A stretch of DNA of 64,000 nucleotides from an uncultured Glaciecola sp. (GCF_937770335.1 NZ_CALJHY010000003.1:701913-765912), one strand, 5' to 3'. Positions 17,904 to 28,570 are shown, counted from the stretch's first letter. The notes: generated by a model from the sequence alone, not told the origin. Numbers and translations are program-made.

Positions 17904-18917
17904 TCATATAGCGGACAGAGAATCCAATGGCCATCTGGGCATCGCTTTCGTATCTAATCCCTCCGACTCACCCGCCAACAAACGTTGTGCTCCTGCAAAC
18001 GCAATCATTGCGCCGTTATCAGTACAGTATTCAAAAGCGGGATAAAAAACCTCAATCCCTTTGCGCCGTTTTAAGTCTTGCAACGTGGCTCTGAGTTGCT
18101 TGTTTGCGCTTACACCGCCGGCAATCACAAGACGCTTTTGATTCATTTGCTTTAATGCGCGCTGACATTTGATTAGCAAAGTATCAACCACCGCATCTTG
18201 AAATGCGTAGGCAATATTCGCTTTTGTCTGCTCATTACCATCACAAGCTCGAATTGTATTTGCGGCGAATGTTTTCAATCCACTGAAGCTCATATCTAAC
18301 CCCGGACGATCGGTCATTGGCCTTGGAAATTTATAGTGACCTGCTTCACCTTTTTCTGCTAACTTTGCCAACAAGGGACCACCCGGATAGTCGAGCCCTA
18401 GGAGTTTTGCCGTTTTATCGAAGGCCTCGCCCGCAGCATCATCTAATGACTCACCAAGAACGGTATATTGGCCGATACCTTGAACATCGACGATCATGCT
18501 ATGCCCGCCAGACACTAACAAAGCAATAAAAGGGAATGGTGGTGGGTTATCATCCAACATTGGTGCTAGTAAGTGCCCTTCCATATGATGCACACCTAAG
18601 GCCGGCACTCCCCAAGCGTAAGCTAAACTGCGGCCCACTGAAGAACCTACAAGTAATGCACCAACTAAACCCGGCCCGCGAGTGAATGCAACACCATCGA
18701 TTTCACTTGGACTTAGTCCGGCACTAGCGATAGTGCGCTTAATTAACGGCACTATCTTGCGAACGTGATCTCGCGATGCTAATTCAGGGACAACACCACC
18801 ATAATCGGCATGCAATTTAACTTGGCTATATAGTTCGTGGGATAACAAACCATGGTCAGTGTCGTAAATTGCGACACCCGTTTCGTCACAGGATGTTTCG
18901 ATGCCTAGAATTTTCAT
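17904..18917 (-). CDS. tsaD: tRNA N6-threonylcarbamoyladenosine transferase TsaD
   Basis: 337 residues, the normal length. The start [19 protein letters not shown], the iron-binding HHMEGHL (about 110-116), the phosphate loop [13 protein letters not shown] and SFSGLKTFA are all in place. With TsaB, TsaE and TsaC it adds threonylcarbamoyl to A37 of ANN-decoding tRNAs. It is divergent from rpsU across a 310-base gap, the usual gammaproteobacterial arrangement. Confidence 0.96.
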   Translation of the reverse strand: MKILGIETSCDETGVAIYDTDHGLLSHELYSQVKLHADYGGVVPELASRDHVRKIVPLIKRTIASAGLSPSEIDGVAFTRGPGLVGALLVGSSVGRSLAYAWGVPALGVHHMEGHLLAPMLDDNPPPFPFIALLVSGGHSMIVDVQGIGQYTVLGESLDDAAGEAFDKTAKLLGLDYPGGPLLAKLAEKGEAGHYKFPRPMTDRPGLDMSFSGLKTFAANTIRACDGNEQTKANIAYAFQDAVVDTLLIKCQRALKQMNQKRLVIAGGVSANKQLRATLQDLKRRKGIEVFYPAFEYCTDNGAMIAFAGAQRLLAGESEGLDTKAMPRWPLDSLSAI

Positions 18918-19070
18918 GTATAAATACTCAGTAAAAAATAATGCTTTGAGAGAAGCTTTTAAAACAATTCATTAAAATAGCTTTGTAATGGTTTCAGTTA
19001 CTTACGCAATAACAATCAAAAAACCAGTAAAATAGCCAATGATCACAGTGCAATCAATGTTTTGCTAGTA

Positions 19071-19076
19071 TATACT
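19071..19076 (+). promoter_or_regulatory. Candidate -10 element for the rpsU operon
   Basis: TATACT lies about 150 bases before rpsU, in the 310-base gap shared with divergent tsaD. No good -35 is seen at 17 bases, so this is only the best -10-like site. Nothing else in the gap is recognisable. Confidence 0.3.
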
Positions 19077-19227
19077 GCGCATCGTCGACGGAAAACCAAC
19101 AAAAGCAAATATTTTTGTACTAAATCGCTTTACAAGTAATTGCAAAAGTTTTAGTATTCCGCACCATTTTTTAAGCCCGGGTAATAAAACATACCTGGTA
19201 GATACAACATCTTAAGGTGATGAATTA

Positions 19228-19443
19228 ATGCCAATCGTGAAAGTAAGAGATAACGAACCGTTTGATATCGCGCTTAGACGCTTCAAACGTTCATGTGAGA
19301 AAGCTGGTGTACTATCTGAAGTTCGCCGTCGCGAATTTTTTGAAAAGCCAACTTGGGAACGCAAGCGCAAGAAAGCAGCAGCGAAAAAGCGTCACATGAA
19401 AAAGTTAGCTCGCGAAAACGCACGTCGTATCAGATTGTACTAA
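19228..19443 (+). CDS. rpsU: Ribosomal protein bS21
   Basis: 71 residues, highly basic, with the exact family pattern: [20 protein letters not shown] at the N-terminus and a Lys/Arg-rich C-terminus ending RRIRLY. It binds the 30S platform near the anti-Shine-Dalgarno. It is the first gene of the macromolecular synthesis operon rpsU-yqeY-dnaG-rpoD. An AAGGTGATG ribosome site lies about 7-15 bases upstream. Confidence 0.97.
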   Translation: MPIVKVRDNEPFDIALRRFKRSCEKAGVLSEVRRREFFEKPTWERKRKKAAAKKRHMKKLARENARRIRLY

Positions 19444-19485
19444 CTTGTAGAACAGAACTTAACTGGTCTCGAACCAATTAAATTC

Positions 19486-19514
19486 AAAACGGGCGTCTTT
19501 ATGGCGTCCGTTTT
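19486..19514 (+). terminator. Internal terminator between rpsU and yqeY
   Basis: AAAACGGGCGTC pairs with GGCGTCCGTTTT (12 pairs counting G-U) over a 5-base loop, followed by T-rich TTTGTTT. It is 42 bases after rpsU. In E. coli a partial terminator at the same place keeps dnaG expression far below rpsU, and this one probably does the same. Confidence 0.8.
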
Positions 19515-19550
19515 TGTTTCTGCGAAACAGAAATATATCAAGGGAATATA

Positions 19551-19997
19551 ATGATGACTCTATTAGAAACGTTAAAAGAAGCTCAAAAAGATGCGATGCG
19601 CGCCAAAGACAAATTGACGCTAAAAACATTGAGAATGGCACTTGCAGCAGTCAAACAACGCGAAGTTGATGAGCGTATCGAATTAAACGATACCGATGTT
19701 CTTGCTATATTGACCAAGATGGTTAAGCAGCGCAATGAATCTATTACGCCATTTAGATCCGCTGGTCGTCAAGACCTAGTAGACATTGAAGAAGCGGAAA
19801 TTGTCGTTATACAGAAATACCTACCACAGCCACTAACCGCAGACGAAATCAATGCACTAATTGATGATGCAATGACCGCTACAGGCGCTGCATCAATGCA
19901 GGACATGGGTAAAGTTATGGGTTGGCTTAAGCCTAAAGTAACCGGTCGCGCTGATATGGGTGCATTAAGCGGTAGTATTAAAGCTAAATTAGTTTAG
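19551..19997 (+). CDS. YqeY/GatB-tail domain protein
   Basis: 148 residues of the YqeY family, which resembles the tRNA-binding tail of GatB. Typical parts are LKEAQKDAMRAKDKLTLKTLRMALAAVKQREVDE and FRSAGRQDLVDIEEAEIVVIQKYLP, with MGKVMGWLKPKVTGRADMG near the end. Its cellular role is not established; tRNA binding is an inference from the GatB tail. It sits between rpsU and dnaG, as in many non-enteric gammaproteobacteria. An AGGG ribosome site lies six bases before the first of two adjacent ATG codons. Confidence 0.9.
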   Translation: MMTLLETLKEAQKDAMRAKDKLTLKTLRMALAAVKQREVDERIELNDTDVLAILTKMVKQRNESITPFRSAGRQDLVDIEEAEIVVIQKYLPQPLTADEINALIDDAMTATGAASMQDMGKVMGWLKPKVTGRADMGALSGSIKAKLV

Positions 19998-20001
19998 ATA
20001 T

Positions 20002-21771
20002 ATGGCTGGCCGCATTCCACGTGACTTCATAGATGATCTTATCGCTCGCAGCGATATTGTCGATATCATTGATGCTCGGGTAAAACTCAAGAAGGCAGGC
20101 AAGAATCATCAAGCTTGTTGCCCTTTTCATAATGAGAAAAGCCCGTCGTTTTCAGTAAGTCAGGAAAAACAATTCTATTACTGCTTTGGGTGCGGGGCAA
20201 AAGGCAACGTTGTTAGTTTTTTGATGGAGTTCGATCGTTTAGAGTTTCCAGAAGCAATCGAAGAACTAGCTAAAACATATGGTGTTGATGTACCGCGAGA
20301 AAAAGGCGGTGCTCCCGCACCGACTGCTCAGCAAAAAAGTCAGCGTGAACATGACTATCAGTTGATGGAATCGGTTACTCGATATTTTCAGCATCAGTTA
20401 AAACACCACTCACAGGCTCCAGAAGTCATCGCATACTTAAAAGGCCGAGGGCTCAGCGGTGATATCGTTAAAGCTTGGGATATGGGATTTGCACCTCCAG
20501 AATGGGATTCGGTATTAAAAACATTTGGTACTGATGAGCACAAGCAATCTCGCCTGCTCGAGCTCAAGCTAATTTCAGAAAATGACAAGAAACGTCGGTT
20601 TGATTTTTTCCGCAATCGCGTCATGTTCCCAATTCGAGATAAGCGAGGTCGCGTTGTTGGATTTGGCGGCCGCGTAATGCAAGATGATGGACCTAAATAT
20701 CTAAATAGCCCCGAAACACCTATTTTTCACAAAGGATTTGAGCTCTTTGGTCTATATCAAGCACGTCAAAATAACCGCAAACTTGATCGCTTATTAGTCG
20801 TTGAAGGCTACATGGATGTGGTGGCATTAAGTCAGTTTGATATTAATTATGCTGTAGCTGCATTAGGCACTGCAACTACACCTGAGCACATTCAAGCCAT
20901 GTTTAAATCAACAGCTGAAGTCGTTTGTTGCTATGACGGCGACAGAGCTGGTCGCGAAGCCGCATGGCGTGCACTTGAAAACGCGTTGCCATTTTTGAAA
21001 GACGGCGTGGGCATGAAGTTTTTATTTTTACCCGATGGTGAAGACCCAGACACGATGGTCAGAAAGATAGGGAAAGATGAATTCGAGACCCTATTAAATA
21101 AAGCGGTACCATTATCAAAATTCTTTTTTGATAATTTATTACAGCGGCATTCAGTTTCCTCTAATGAGGGTAAAGCTGCGTTAAAGGCTGAGGCTATGCC
21201 TTTAATAGAAAAAATTCAGGGTGATAATCAACGTGACTTGTTGCTGTTTGACCTTAGCAAGTTATTTGGGGAAGAGGCGAAAGAAACACTAGCCCGAGAT
21301 ATAAAAAATGCTAACAGTCGCAAAGCACCGCGGAAAGTTGATTACCAGGCTCCTCAGAAAATAAAGCAATCGCCACTACGTATGATGCTGAGACTATTAA
21401 TGGACTCACCAAAGTTGGCCTCCGAGTGTCCAAATGTAAAACTCACCCCACTCAAAAATACAGCAATTTCGGGGATCCCGTTATTAATCGATCTGCACTC
21501 ATATTGCTATGCCAATCCAAAAGCGAATACGGGGATGGTTTTGGAAGCTTTTCGTGAGCATCCTAATATTAGGCATCTTGCACAACTATTAGAAAATGAT
21601 GTTTTGTCTTTGGACACGAACATTAAGATACTTTACACAGATTGCTTCAAAAATTTAATCAAATGGCACTTTAGAGCTCGCCTTGACGAGCTAGAAGCAA
21701 AAACAAAGTTCTCAGAATTAAGTGAACAAGAACAACAAGAGTTGAATTTATTAATGATGAAACTACATTAG
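20002..21771 (+). CDS. dnaG: DNA primase DnaG
   Basis: 589 residues. The N-terminal zinc finger has Cys40, His43, Cys61 and Cys64 (CPFHNEKSPSF and YYCFGCGAKGN). The TOPRIM core has VVEGYMDVVAL (near 265) and CCYDGDRAGREAA (near 310), holding the catalytic acidic residues. The C-terminal domain that contacts DnaB helicase is more divergent. It makes RNA primers for replication. It starts 4 bases after yqeY with no clear ribosome site, so it is probably translated by coupling, fitting the low primase level needed. Confidence 0.96.
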   Translation: MAGRIPRDFIDDLIARSDIVDIIDARVKLKKAGKNHQACCPFHNEKSPSFSVSQEKQFYYCFGCGAKGNVVSFLMEFDRLEFPEAIEELAKTYGVDVPREKGGAPAPTAQQKSQREHDYQLMESVTRYFQHQLKHHSQAPEVIAYLKGRGLSGDIVKAWDMGFAPPEWDSVLKTFGTDEHKQSRLLELKLISENDKKRRFDFFRNRVMFPIRDKRGRVVGFGGRVMQDDGPKYLNSPETPIFHKGFELFGLYQARQNNRKLDRLLVVEGYMDVVALSQFDINYAVAALGTATTPEHIQAMFKSTAEVVCCYDGDRAGREAAWRALENALPFLKDGVGMKFLFLPDGEDPDTMVRKIGKDEFETLLNKAVPLSKFFFDNLLQRHSVSSNEGKAALKAEAMPLIEKIQGDNQRDLLLFDLSKLFGEEAKETLARDIKNANSRKAPRKVDYQAPQKIKQSPLRMMLRLLMDSPKLASECPNVKLTPLKNTAISGIPLLIDLHSYCYANPKANTGMVLEAFREHPNIRHLAQLLENDVLSLDTNIKILYTDCFKNLIKWHFRARLDELEAKTKFSELSEQEQQELNLLMMKLH

Positions 21772-21924
21772 CTAAGACGCAAGCGAATCTACTTTCATGA
21801 ATTTTCAAATAGTCATTCTGTCTTAACAGAAATAGCCGATAAGGTTGGATAAGGTGTCAGGTAACTTAGCTAAAATTCAATAGATTTGGCGCTTGTCAGT
21901 ATAAAAAATATAATGATGCAGGCA

Positions 21925-21953
21925 CTTGAAAAGAGTTAATCTGAACCCATATC
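21925..21953 (+). promoter_or_regulatory. Heat-shock (sigma-32-type) promoter candidate for rpoD
   Basis: CTTGAAA is followed after 14 bases by CCCATATC, matching the sigma-32 pattern CTTGAAA-N(11-15)-CCCCATNT at nearly every position. It lies 194-222 bases before rpoD. E. coli also has a heat-shock promoter serving rpoD, within dnaG. Confidence 0.5.
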
Positions 21954-21980
21954 TACGGAAAGTCACAAGTAACAAGATGT

Positions 21981-22009
21981 AGTCAAAAGTACTCGTTTAG
22001 TGTTATACT
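21981..22009 (+). promoter_or_regulatory. Extended -10 promoter candidate for rpoD
   Basis: TGTTATACT is an extended -10 (TG-N-TATACT) centred 140 bases before rpoD. The -35 at 17 bases is poor, which an extended -10 tolerates. The remainder of the 375-base dnaG-rpoD gap shows no other clear element. Confidence 0.4.
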
Positions 22010-22146
22010 ATCGAATTCGCAGACGCTACGATAAAGCAAGCTAAGGGTTAATTTCCTTGGTATCGTTTAACGGGTTGAAAATAAGCTAGTTTTAAGTAGT
22101 TAGCTTGTTCGCGTTTAACAACTCCTAATTAAGTGTAAGGTATATT

Positions 22147-23970
22147 GTGCAGAGCAAGCAGTCCCAGATAAAACTCCTGATTGCAAAAGGTAAAGAACAA
22201 GGTTACTTAACCTTTGCCGAAGTAAATGACCATCTCCCTCAAAACGTTGTCGACTCTGATCAAATTGAAGATATTATTCGCATGATCAACGACATGGGGA
22301 TTAAGGTTTCCGAGTCAGCACCAGATGCTGATGAATTGCTAATGCAAGAATCAACTGCCGACGAAGATGTTGCTGAGGCCGCTGCGCAAGCGCTTGCCAC
22401 AGTTGAAAGCGAAATCGGCCGCACAACCGACCCCGTTCGCATGTACATGCGTGAAATGGGTACGGTTGAACTACTAACACGCGAAGGCGAAATTGAAATT
22501 GCTAAACGCATTGAAGATGGTATTAACCAAGTTCAATGCTCTGTCGCAGAATATCCAGAAGCTATAACGCATTTGCTCGATCAATGGGACTTATTTGAAG
22601 CTGAAGAAATTCGCATTAGCGATATTATCATCGGTTTTGTTGACCCTAACGAGCAAGATATAGCGCCTACCGCGACCCACATCGGATCTGAATTATCTCA
22701 AAAAGAACTTGATGATGAAGACAAAGATGATGATGAGGAAGAGGAAGAAGAAGACACAGGTGTTGATCCTGAGCTTGCACGTGAAAAATTTACTGCACTG
22801 CGTAAGCAATACGCTAAAGTAATGAGCGTGATTGAAGTGAAAGGACGCTCACACAAAGCATCGCGTAAAGAAATTCATGAGCTTAGTGAAGTGTTTAAAG
22901 AGTTTCGCTTAATACCTAAGCAATTTGATCGCATGGTCAAAAACATGCGCGGCATGATGGATCGAGTTCGTATTCAAGAACGATTAATCATGAAGTACTG
23001 CGTCATGAACGCAAAAATGCCGAAAAAAGATTTTATTAAGGCATTCGCCGGTAACGAAACTAGCACTGATTGGTTGTACAAAGCATTAGAAGGTAAAGCG
23101 CCCTACGTTGAAAAACTTCTGGAATTCAAAGAAGAAATCGAGCGTAGCGTTAGCAAAATGAATGCTGTTGAAGCTGAAACTGGTTTAATTATTCCAGACA
23201 TTAAAGATATTAATCGCAGAATGTCGATTGGCGAAGCGAAAGCGCGCCGTGCAAAGAAAGAGATGGTCGAAGCAAACTTACGTTTGGTTATTTCAATCGC
23301 GAAGAAATACACGAATCGTGGTTTGCAATTTTTGGATTTGATCCAAGAAGGCAATATCGGCCTGATGAAAGCGGTTGATAAATTTGAATACCGTCGTGGT
23401 TATAAGTTCTCAACTTATGCTACTTGGTGGATAAGACAAGCAATTACGCGCTCGATTGCCGACCAAGCGAGAACTATTCGAATTCCAGTGCACATGATTG
23501 AAACGATTAATAAGTTAAATCGTATTTCGCGTCAGATGCTTCAAGAAATGGGTAGAGAGCCGACACCTGAAGAATTGTCAGAACGCATGGTTATGCCTGA
23601 AGACAAAGTACGCAAGGTGCTTAAAATTGCTAAAGAGCCGATCTCCATGGAAACACCGATTGGTGATGATGAAGATTCGCACTTGGGAGATTTCATTGAG
23701 GACGGGACTATAATTCAACCTCTTGATTCTGCCACCGGAGGTAGTTTGAAAAATGCTACTCAGGAAGTATTGGCAGGCCTCACGGCACGTGAAGCCAAGG
23801 TTCTCAGAATGCGATTTGGTATTGATATGAACACTGACCATACTTTAGAAGAAGTTGGTAAGCAGTTCGACGTTACTCGCGAGCGTATCAGACAAATTGA
23901 AGCTAAGGCATTGCGTAAATTACGTCATCCTAGCCGCTCTGAGCAGTTAAGAAGCTTCTTAGACGAATAG
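22147..23970 (+). CDS. rpoD: RNA polymerase primary sigma factor RpoD (sigma-70)
   Basis: 607 residues from a GTG start; the N-terminus [27 protein letters not shown] is region 1.1 of the family. An acidic spacer ([17 protein letters not shown], about 191-207) belongs to the non-conserved region. Region 2 carries the melting and -10 recognition motifs ([17 protein letters not shown]), and region 4.2 the -35 helix ([23 protein letters not shown]). It directs transcription of housekeeping genes. The sequence is close to E. coli along its whole length, the strongest pointer to Gammaproteobacteria. It has its own upstream promoters and a clear terminator. Confidence 0.98.
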   Translation: MQSKQSQIKLLIAKGKEQGYLTFAEVNDHLPQNVVDSDQIEDIIRMINDMGIKVSESAPDADELLMQESTADEDVAEAAAQALATVESEIGRTTDPVRMYMREMGTVELLTREGEIEIAKRIEDGINQVQCSVAEYPEAITHLLDQWDLFEAEEIRISDIIIGFVDPNEQDIAPTATHIGSELSQKELDDEDKDDDEEEEEEDTGVDPELAREKFTALRKQYAKVMSVIEVKGRSHKASRKEIHELSEVFKEFRLIPKQFDRMVKNMRGMMDRVRIQERLIMKYCVMNAKMPKKDFIKAFAGNETSTDWLYKALEGKAPYVEKLLEFKEEIERSVSKMNAVEAETGLIIPDIKDINRRMSIGEAKARRAKKEMVEANLRLVISIAKKYTNRGLQFLDLIQEGNIGLMKAVDKFEYRRGYKFSTYATWWIRQAITRSIADQARTIRIPVHMIETINKLNRISRQMLQEMGREPTPEELSERMVMPEDKVRKVLKIAKEPISMETPIGDDEDSHLGDFIEDGTIIQPLDSATGGSLKNATQEVLAGLTAREAKVLRMRFGIDMNTDHTLEEVGKQFDVTRERIRQIEAKALRKLRHPSRSEQLRSFLDE

Positions 23971-24003
23971 TAATTGTTTGGCTAAATAAGTATAAAATAT
24001 CGA

Positions 24004-24030
24004 AGCCCTAATTAAAGTTAGGGCTTTTTT
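24004..24030 (+). terminator. rpoD terminator
   Basis: AGCCCTAA and TTAGGGCT form a perfect 8-base stem over a 6-base loop, followed by TTTTT. It lies 33 bases past the rpoD stop. Confidence 0.9.
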
Positions 24031-24051
24031 TATGTCCCCTAAAAAATAGTC

Positions 24052-24103
24052 AAACAAGACACACCTATTTGTTGAGTTTTCATCAAATAGGTGTGTCTTG
24101 TTT
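24052..24103. repeat. Inverted pair of the GACACACCT repeat
   Basis: Two perfect 20-base arms (AAACAAGACACACCTATTTG at 24052 and its complement at 24084), with a further partly paired interior. It lies just after the rpoD terminator, in the convergent gap with the RND operon. It has the same head orientation as every other pair. Confidence 0.95.
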
Positions 24104-24132
24104 ACCGATTGCAGAATTAGCAAGGCATAAAA

Positions 24133-24159
24133 AAAGGTGCACGATACCGGTACACCTTT
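24133..24159 (-). terminator. Terminator of the RND efflux operon
   Basis: On the minus strand AAAGGTG pairs with CACCTTT across 13 bases and is followed by a T-run. It lies 62 bases beyond the transporter stop. Confidence 0.6.
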
Positions 24160-24220
24160 CTTAATTATTTCATTTGCCCCTGAGCAACACTTTTAAACAG
24201 TAGGGATCAGGGACCTATTT

Positions 24221-27200
24221 TTATTTAGACACATCCGTGTCGTCATGTAGTTCGCCTTCGCCTTTTTTATAAGGTACTTCAGCCTCAAGTTCCACCAGCT
24301 TTCTCGCCCGTTTCTCAGGAGAGCCGGTCCCTCTAGCTAAGTACGCATAAGCTGTTGGCACAATAAACAAGGTCATAAAAGCTGAAAACATAACACCAGA
24401 AAATATAACCATACCGATAACTGCTCGCGATTCTGCACCCGGTCCTGTTGCTAATACTAAAGGTAATGCACTAAAGACTGTCGTAAATCCGGTCATTACA
24501 ATCGGACGTAGTCGCAACATTGAGGCTTTCTTTAACGCCTCTTCAAATTCAACACCAGCATCTCTTAGCTGATTGGCGAACTCTACAATCAGTATCCCGT
24601 TTTTGGCTGCGAGCCCTATGAGCATTACTAATCCAATCTGACTATATATATTAATGGACATGCCAGCCAAATAAAGGCCAACATATGCGCCCACTAACGC
24701 TAGTGGTACTGTTAACATGATAACTAAAGGATGGATCCAGCTTTCAAATTGAGCTGCTAACACCAAATAGGTCACGGCTAAAGCTAACGCGAATATAAAG
24801 ATGAAAGATGAGCCCGACTCTTGATAGAGCTGAGACTCACCTTTGTAATCGATTGAAACCCCATCTGATAGTTCTGTTGCCACTATATTTTCAAGAAATG
24901 CCAACGCTTCACCTACTGTATAACCATCAGCTAAATTTGCACTAATAGTTATTGCTCGCATGCGGTTATAGCGGTTGAGTGTATTAGACGTTGCTCGTTC
25001 AGAAATATCCAGAAGATTGTCCATCGGTATCAACTGCCCGGTTCTATCAGAACGAACATAGATATTATCTATACTGCTTGGGCTTCTATAATCTGCTTCA
25101 TTACCTTCTAACAAGACGTCGTACTCTTGACCACGGTCGAGATAAGTAGATACACGTCTTTGGCCAAGCATCGTTTCTAATGTTCGCCCAACTTCCGAAA
25201 TAGACACACCTAAATCAGCAGCTCGATCTCTATCAATATTCACCAATAATTGTGGTGATGTTTCCTTGTAGTCTGAATCTATACGCAACAACTTAGGATT
25301 TTCAGCCGCTTTTTCCATGACAATATCACGCCAACTGATGAGCTCTTCATACGTATTACCTTGCAAAACAAATTGCACCGGTCGACCTAAACCACCGCCA
25401 CCTAGCGCTGAGCGCATAACAGCAAACGCCCTAACATCTGGAATTTGAGAGAGTTTGCCACTAATTTCATTCATCAAATCGAATGTGGAACGCTCTCTGC
25501 TTTCCCAGTCAGCAGCTCCGACAATAGCAATGCCGGCAGAACCACCAAAACCAGGTGTTCTTACTAGTATACGCTTGGCTTCACCCGACTCTTTATAAGG
25601 TAATAAAATGTCTTCAATAACTTCCAGATTGCGTGCATTGCTCTCATAGCTAGAACCCTCTTGAGACTGCATAAATATAAAGAAGTTTCCACGATCTTCT
25701 CTCGGCACAAACTCCTTGGGAATTTTACTTTGTAATTGAACAAGAAGTACAACGCTAATAACTACCATCAAGAGGACCATGATTGGCTGCTTAATAGTGG
25801 TTGTTAAACTGTTATAGTATTTTAGTTCTAACTTCTTAAAACTAACATCTACCCATTTTCCAAAGCCTGAGCTACGCTCTCTTTTCTTTAGCAGTTTGGA
25901 TGCAAGCATGGGTGACAAAGTCAATGCCGTAAAGCTTGAGAAAGCAACAGCAGCTGCAATTGCAATAGCAAACTCAGTAAATAGCCTACCTATATTTCCT
26001 TCCAAAAAGACTAAAGGTAGGAACACCGATATCAATACTAATGTTGTGGCGATAACGGCAAAACCGACTTCTCTGGCTCCTCTATACGCAGCTAGTATTG
26101 GTGGTTCCCCTATTTCTATTCGGCGATAGATGTTCTCGAGCACCACTATAGAATCGTCCACAACTAAACCAATAGCCAAGACTAAGGCCAAAAGAGTCAA
26201 CAGGTTAATAGAATAACCAAGCATATACATCACGATGAATGCAGCGACTAAAGAAACAGGAACAGTTATCGCAGGAATTAACGTTGCGCGGATATTCCCT
26301 AAAAACAAATAAATAACGACGATTACCATGAACATAGCAATGGCTAGTGTGTTGTAAACTTCATTGATAGATTCTTCGATAAATACGGACGAATCGTAGC
26401 TTTCAACGAAATAAATGTTGTCTGGTAATGTCGCTGCAATGCGATTAATTGCAGCTCTGGCGGCCTTGGCAACATCTAATGTGTTAGCCTTCGACTGCTT
26501 TACAATACCTAAACCAATCATATTGACGCCATCACCACGGAAATCGGTTTCATCATCTTCCGCGGCTAATTCAACCTTTGCGACCTCTGATAGACGAATT
26601 AAAAAACCGTCCGAGCCAGCCTTAATCGTAAGATTAGCAAAATCAGTCGGCGTCAAAAATGAACGCGCGACTCGTACATCAAAATCACGGTCATTTGATT
26701 CAACACGCCCAGCAGGAAGCTCAACGTTCTCAGAACGAATAACTCGTTCAATATCACCAACGGTAATACCTCGAGCCGCCATAGCGTTGCGATCAACCGA
26801 GACCTTCATTGCATAGGTTCTGCCACCACCAACGCGAACACGTGCGACACCATCAGCGGTAGATAAGCGGTCGATGATGAACCTGTCCGCATAATCAGTT
26901 AGTTCCATGGTGTTTAAGTTTGTGCTGCGTAAGTTGTACCAAACAATAACGTCTTCATCACTGCTCGACTTAGATACTTCAGGGGGTAATGCTTGATCGG
27001 GTAAATTGTTTAGTGCGCGCGACACTCTTTCTCTAACGTCGTTAGAGGCAGCATCAATATCACGACCTAAGTTAAATTCAATGGTTATGCTGGAGCGACC
27101 ATTGCGACTAGAAGAGGTAATATTTTTCATTCCTTCAATACCACTAATGCGGTCTTCCAGAAGCTGCGTAATGCGCGTTTCAACGATTTCAGCAGAAGCA

Positions 27201-27358
27201 CCTGGATAGCTAGTATTTACCGACACAATAGGCGGATCGATATCAGGATATTCACGTAGTGAAAGGAATGAAATCGCCACAATCCCAAACACTAAGAGAA
27301 TAAGATTAACAACGGATGCAAAAACAGGACGTTTTACGGAGACATCAGATAATAACAT
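24221..27358 (-). CDS. RND-family multidrug efflux permease (AcrB/MexF type)
   Basis: 1045 residues, the HAE1 length, with the usual twelve membrane segments and two large periplasmic loops. The N-terminus (LLSDVSVKRPVFASVVNLIL) and the proton-relay motif GLVVDDSIVVLENIYRRIE near residue 405 are present. The second-half match is MLIGLAAKNGILIVEFANQLRD. It exchanges protons for export of drugs or other amphiphiles in a tripartite pump with the adaptor gene 8 bases upstream. No TolC-type gene is adjacent. The periplasmic loop contains one copy of the GACACACCT core (25203-25211), antisense to the gene and probably chance. Substrate cannot be told. Confidence 0.94.
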   Translation of the reverse strand: MLLSDVSVKRPVFASVVNLILLVFGIVAISFLSLREYPDIDPPIVSVNTSYPGASAEIVETRITQLLEDRISGIEGMKNITSSSRNGRSSITIEFNLGRDIDAASNDVRERVSRALNNLPDQALPPEVSKSSSDEDVIVWYNLRSTNLNTMELTDYADRFIIDRLSTADGVARVRVGGGRTYAMKVSVDRNAMAARGITVGDIERVIRSENVELPAGRVESNDRDFDVRVARSFLTPTDFANLTIKAGSDGFLIRLSEVAKVELAAEDDETDFRGDGVNMIGLGIVKQSKANTLDVAKAARAAINRIAATLPDNIYFVESYDSSVFIEESINEVYNTLAIAMFMVIVVIYLFLGNIRATLIPAITVPVSLVAAFIVMYMLGYSINLLTLLALVLAIGLVVDDSIVVLENIYRRIEIGEPPILAAYRGAREVGFAVIATTLVLISVFLPLVFLEGNIGRLFTEFAIAIAAAVAFSSFTALTLSPMLASKLLKKRERSSGFGKWVDVSFKKLELKYYNSLTTTIKQPIMVLLMVVISVVLLVQLQSKIPKEFVPREDRGNFFIFMQSQEGSSYESNARNLEVIEDILLPYKESGEAKRILVRTPGFGGSAGIAIVGAADWESRERSTFDLMNEISGKLSQIPDVRAFAVMRSALGGGGLGRPVQFVLQGNTYEELISWRDIVMEKAAENPKLLRIDSDYKETSPQLLVNIDRDRAADLGVSISEVGRTLETMLGQRRVSTYLDRGQEYDVLLEGNEADYRSPSSIDNIYVRSDRTGQLIPMDNLLDISERATSNTLNRYNRMRAITISANLADGYTVGEALAFLENIVATELSDGVSIDYKGESQLYQESGSSFIFIFALALAVTYLVLAAQFESWIHPLVIMLTVPLALVGAYVGLYLAGMSINIYSQIGLVMLIGLAAKNGILIVEFANQLRDAGVEFEEALKKASMLRLRPIVMTGFTTVFSALPLVLATGPGAESRAVIGMVIFSGVMFSAFMTLFIVPTAYAYLARGTGSPEKRARKLVELEAEVPYKKGEGELHDDTDVSK

Positions 27359-27366
27359 ACAGCCTC

Positions 27367-28443
27367 CTAATATTTACTGGTAACAACAGGGGGTGGAACG
27401 ACTTTCACCCCGCTACCATCACGCACTTTTAATGTTCCTTCAATAACCACTTCTTGACCCGCTTCAATGCCATCAATAATTTGAACCCAACCTGGCTTTC
27501 TTTGACCAATAATGACTTTTGTTTTACGTGCTTTACTCTCTCCGTCAACAACAAAAACAAACTGTGACTCTCCTTCAGGAACCAAAGCGCTCTCTGGAAT
27601 AACGAGAGCATCAACAACGCGTTTTTCAACATTAATTTGCAACAACATCCCAGGACGTAATTTCAAGTCGCCATTTGGTATTTGGGCCCTAACTTGAATT
27701 GCACGAGTTACCGGATCAATACGTGAGTCTATGCTGGTAATTACGCCAGTAAAGTTCTCACCCGGATACGCTATTGAAGTAGCTACTATACTCTGACCAT
27801 TTGCAACACTGGCAAAATGCAATTCAGAAATACTAAAATCGACTTTCAGTATACTTAAGTCATCTAGTGTGGAGATGACGTCTCCAGGACGCACTAAACT
27901 GCCAATACTTACTTGGCGAATACCCAAGCGACCGGCAAATGGTGCACGAACCTGTAATTCAGATAACTGAGCGTCCAAAACGTCTTTTTGAGCTTCAAGT
28001 CCATCTACACCGGCTCTTTGCTCATCTAATAATTGCTCTGAAGCTGCACTCTTTTTCGCTAAGCCTTTAATTCGATTCAGTTGGCGTTTTGCCTCAGCAA
28101 TATTAATATCCAATTCATGAACACGTGCTTTTTCTTCTCTATCACTTAGTTCAATCAACAGCTGATTTTGTTTTACAATATCGCCATCTTCAAAAAATAC
28201 CGATTTTACAGTTTCTGCTTGTTGTGCCGTTAAGTTAACCGATTCATTTGCTACAGCCGTTCCTAAAGCTTCCACTACTATCGGAAACGCCTGAATTTCG
28301 GCTGTTGCAATTACAACCGAAGTAGCACCACCAAGACGCTGCGGCGCTGCCTTATCTTCAGCAGGCCAATTCAGATAAATAACGAAGCCAACCAGAGCTA
28401 CTACACCAATTACCAATGGAGAAAGCTTAATAAATTTTGTCAC
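27367..28443 (-). CDS. RND efflux periplasmic adaptor (membrane fusion protein)
   Basis: 358 residues: an N-terminal membrane anchor (about 9-26, no lipobox), lipoyl/barrel-sandwich halves around a helical hairpin, and a beta-barrel and membrane-proximal domain. Family signs are ETVKSVFFEDGDIVKQNQLLIELSD and LSELQVRAPFAGRLGIRQVSIGSLVRPGD. It bridges the inner-membrane pump downstream to an outer-membrane channel. It is first in a two-gene operon, divergent from the Nudix-like lipoprotein gene. Confidence 0.93.
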   Translation of the reverse strand: MTKFIKLSPLVIGVVALVGFVIYLNWPAEDKAAPQRLGGATSVVIATAEIQAFPIVVEALGTAVANESVNLTAQQAETVKSVFFEDGDIVKQNQLLIELSDREEKARVHELDINIAEAKRQLNRIKGLAKKSAASEQLLDEQRAGVDGLEAQKDVLDAQLSELQVRAPFAGRLGIRQVSIGSLVRPGDVISTLDDLSILKVDFSISELHFASVANGQSIVATSIAYPGENFTGVITSIDSRIDPVTRAIQVRAQIPNGDLKLRPGMLLQINVEKRVVDALVIPESALVPEGESQFVFVVDGESKARKTKVIIGQRKPGWVQIIDGIEAGQEVVIEGTLKVRDGSGVKVVPPPVVTSKY

Positions 28444-28570
28444 GACTATTCATTCCTATTGAATTTCAAAAAAAGTTTCAAAAAAATTATAAAGCTTATT
28501 AGTCGATTCACATAGTCATATACATGAAATCTTACATTTACTTTATCGAATCGCTTGATTCTCACGTGAT

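Noticed and set aside
25203..25211. GACACACCT inside the RND permease gene
   Set aside because: It is antisense to the gene, lacks the AAG and TATTTG feet, and reads Gly-Val-Ser; one chance copy is possible. Same judgement for 49153-49161 in rlmG.
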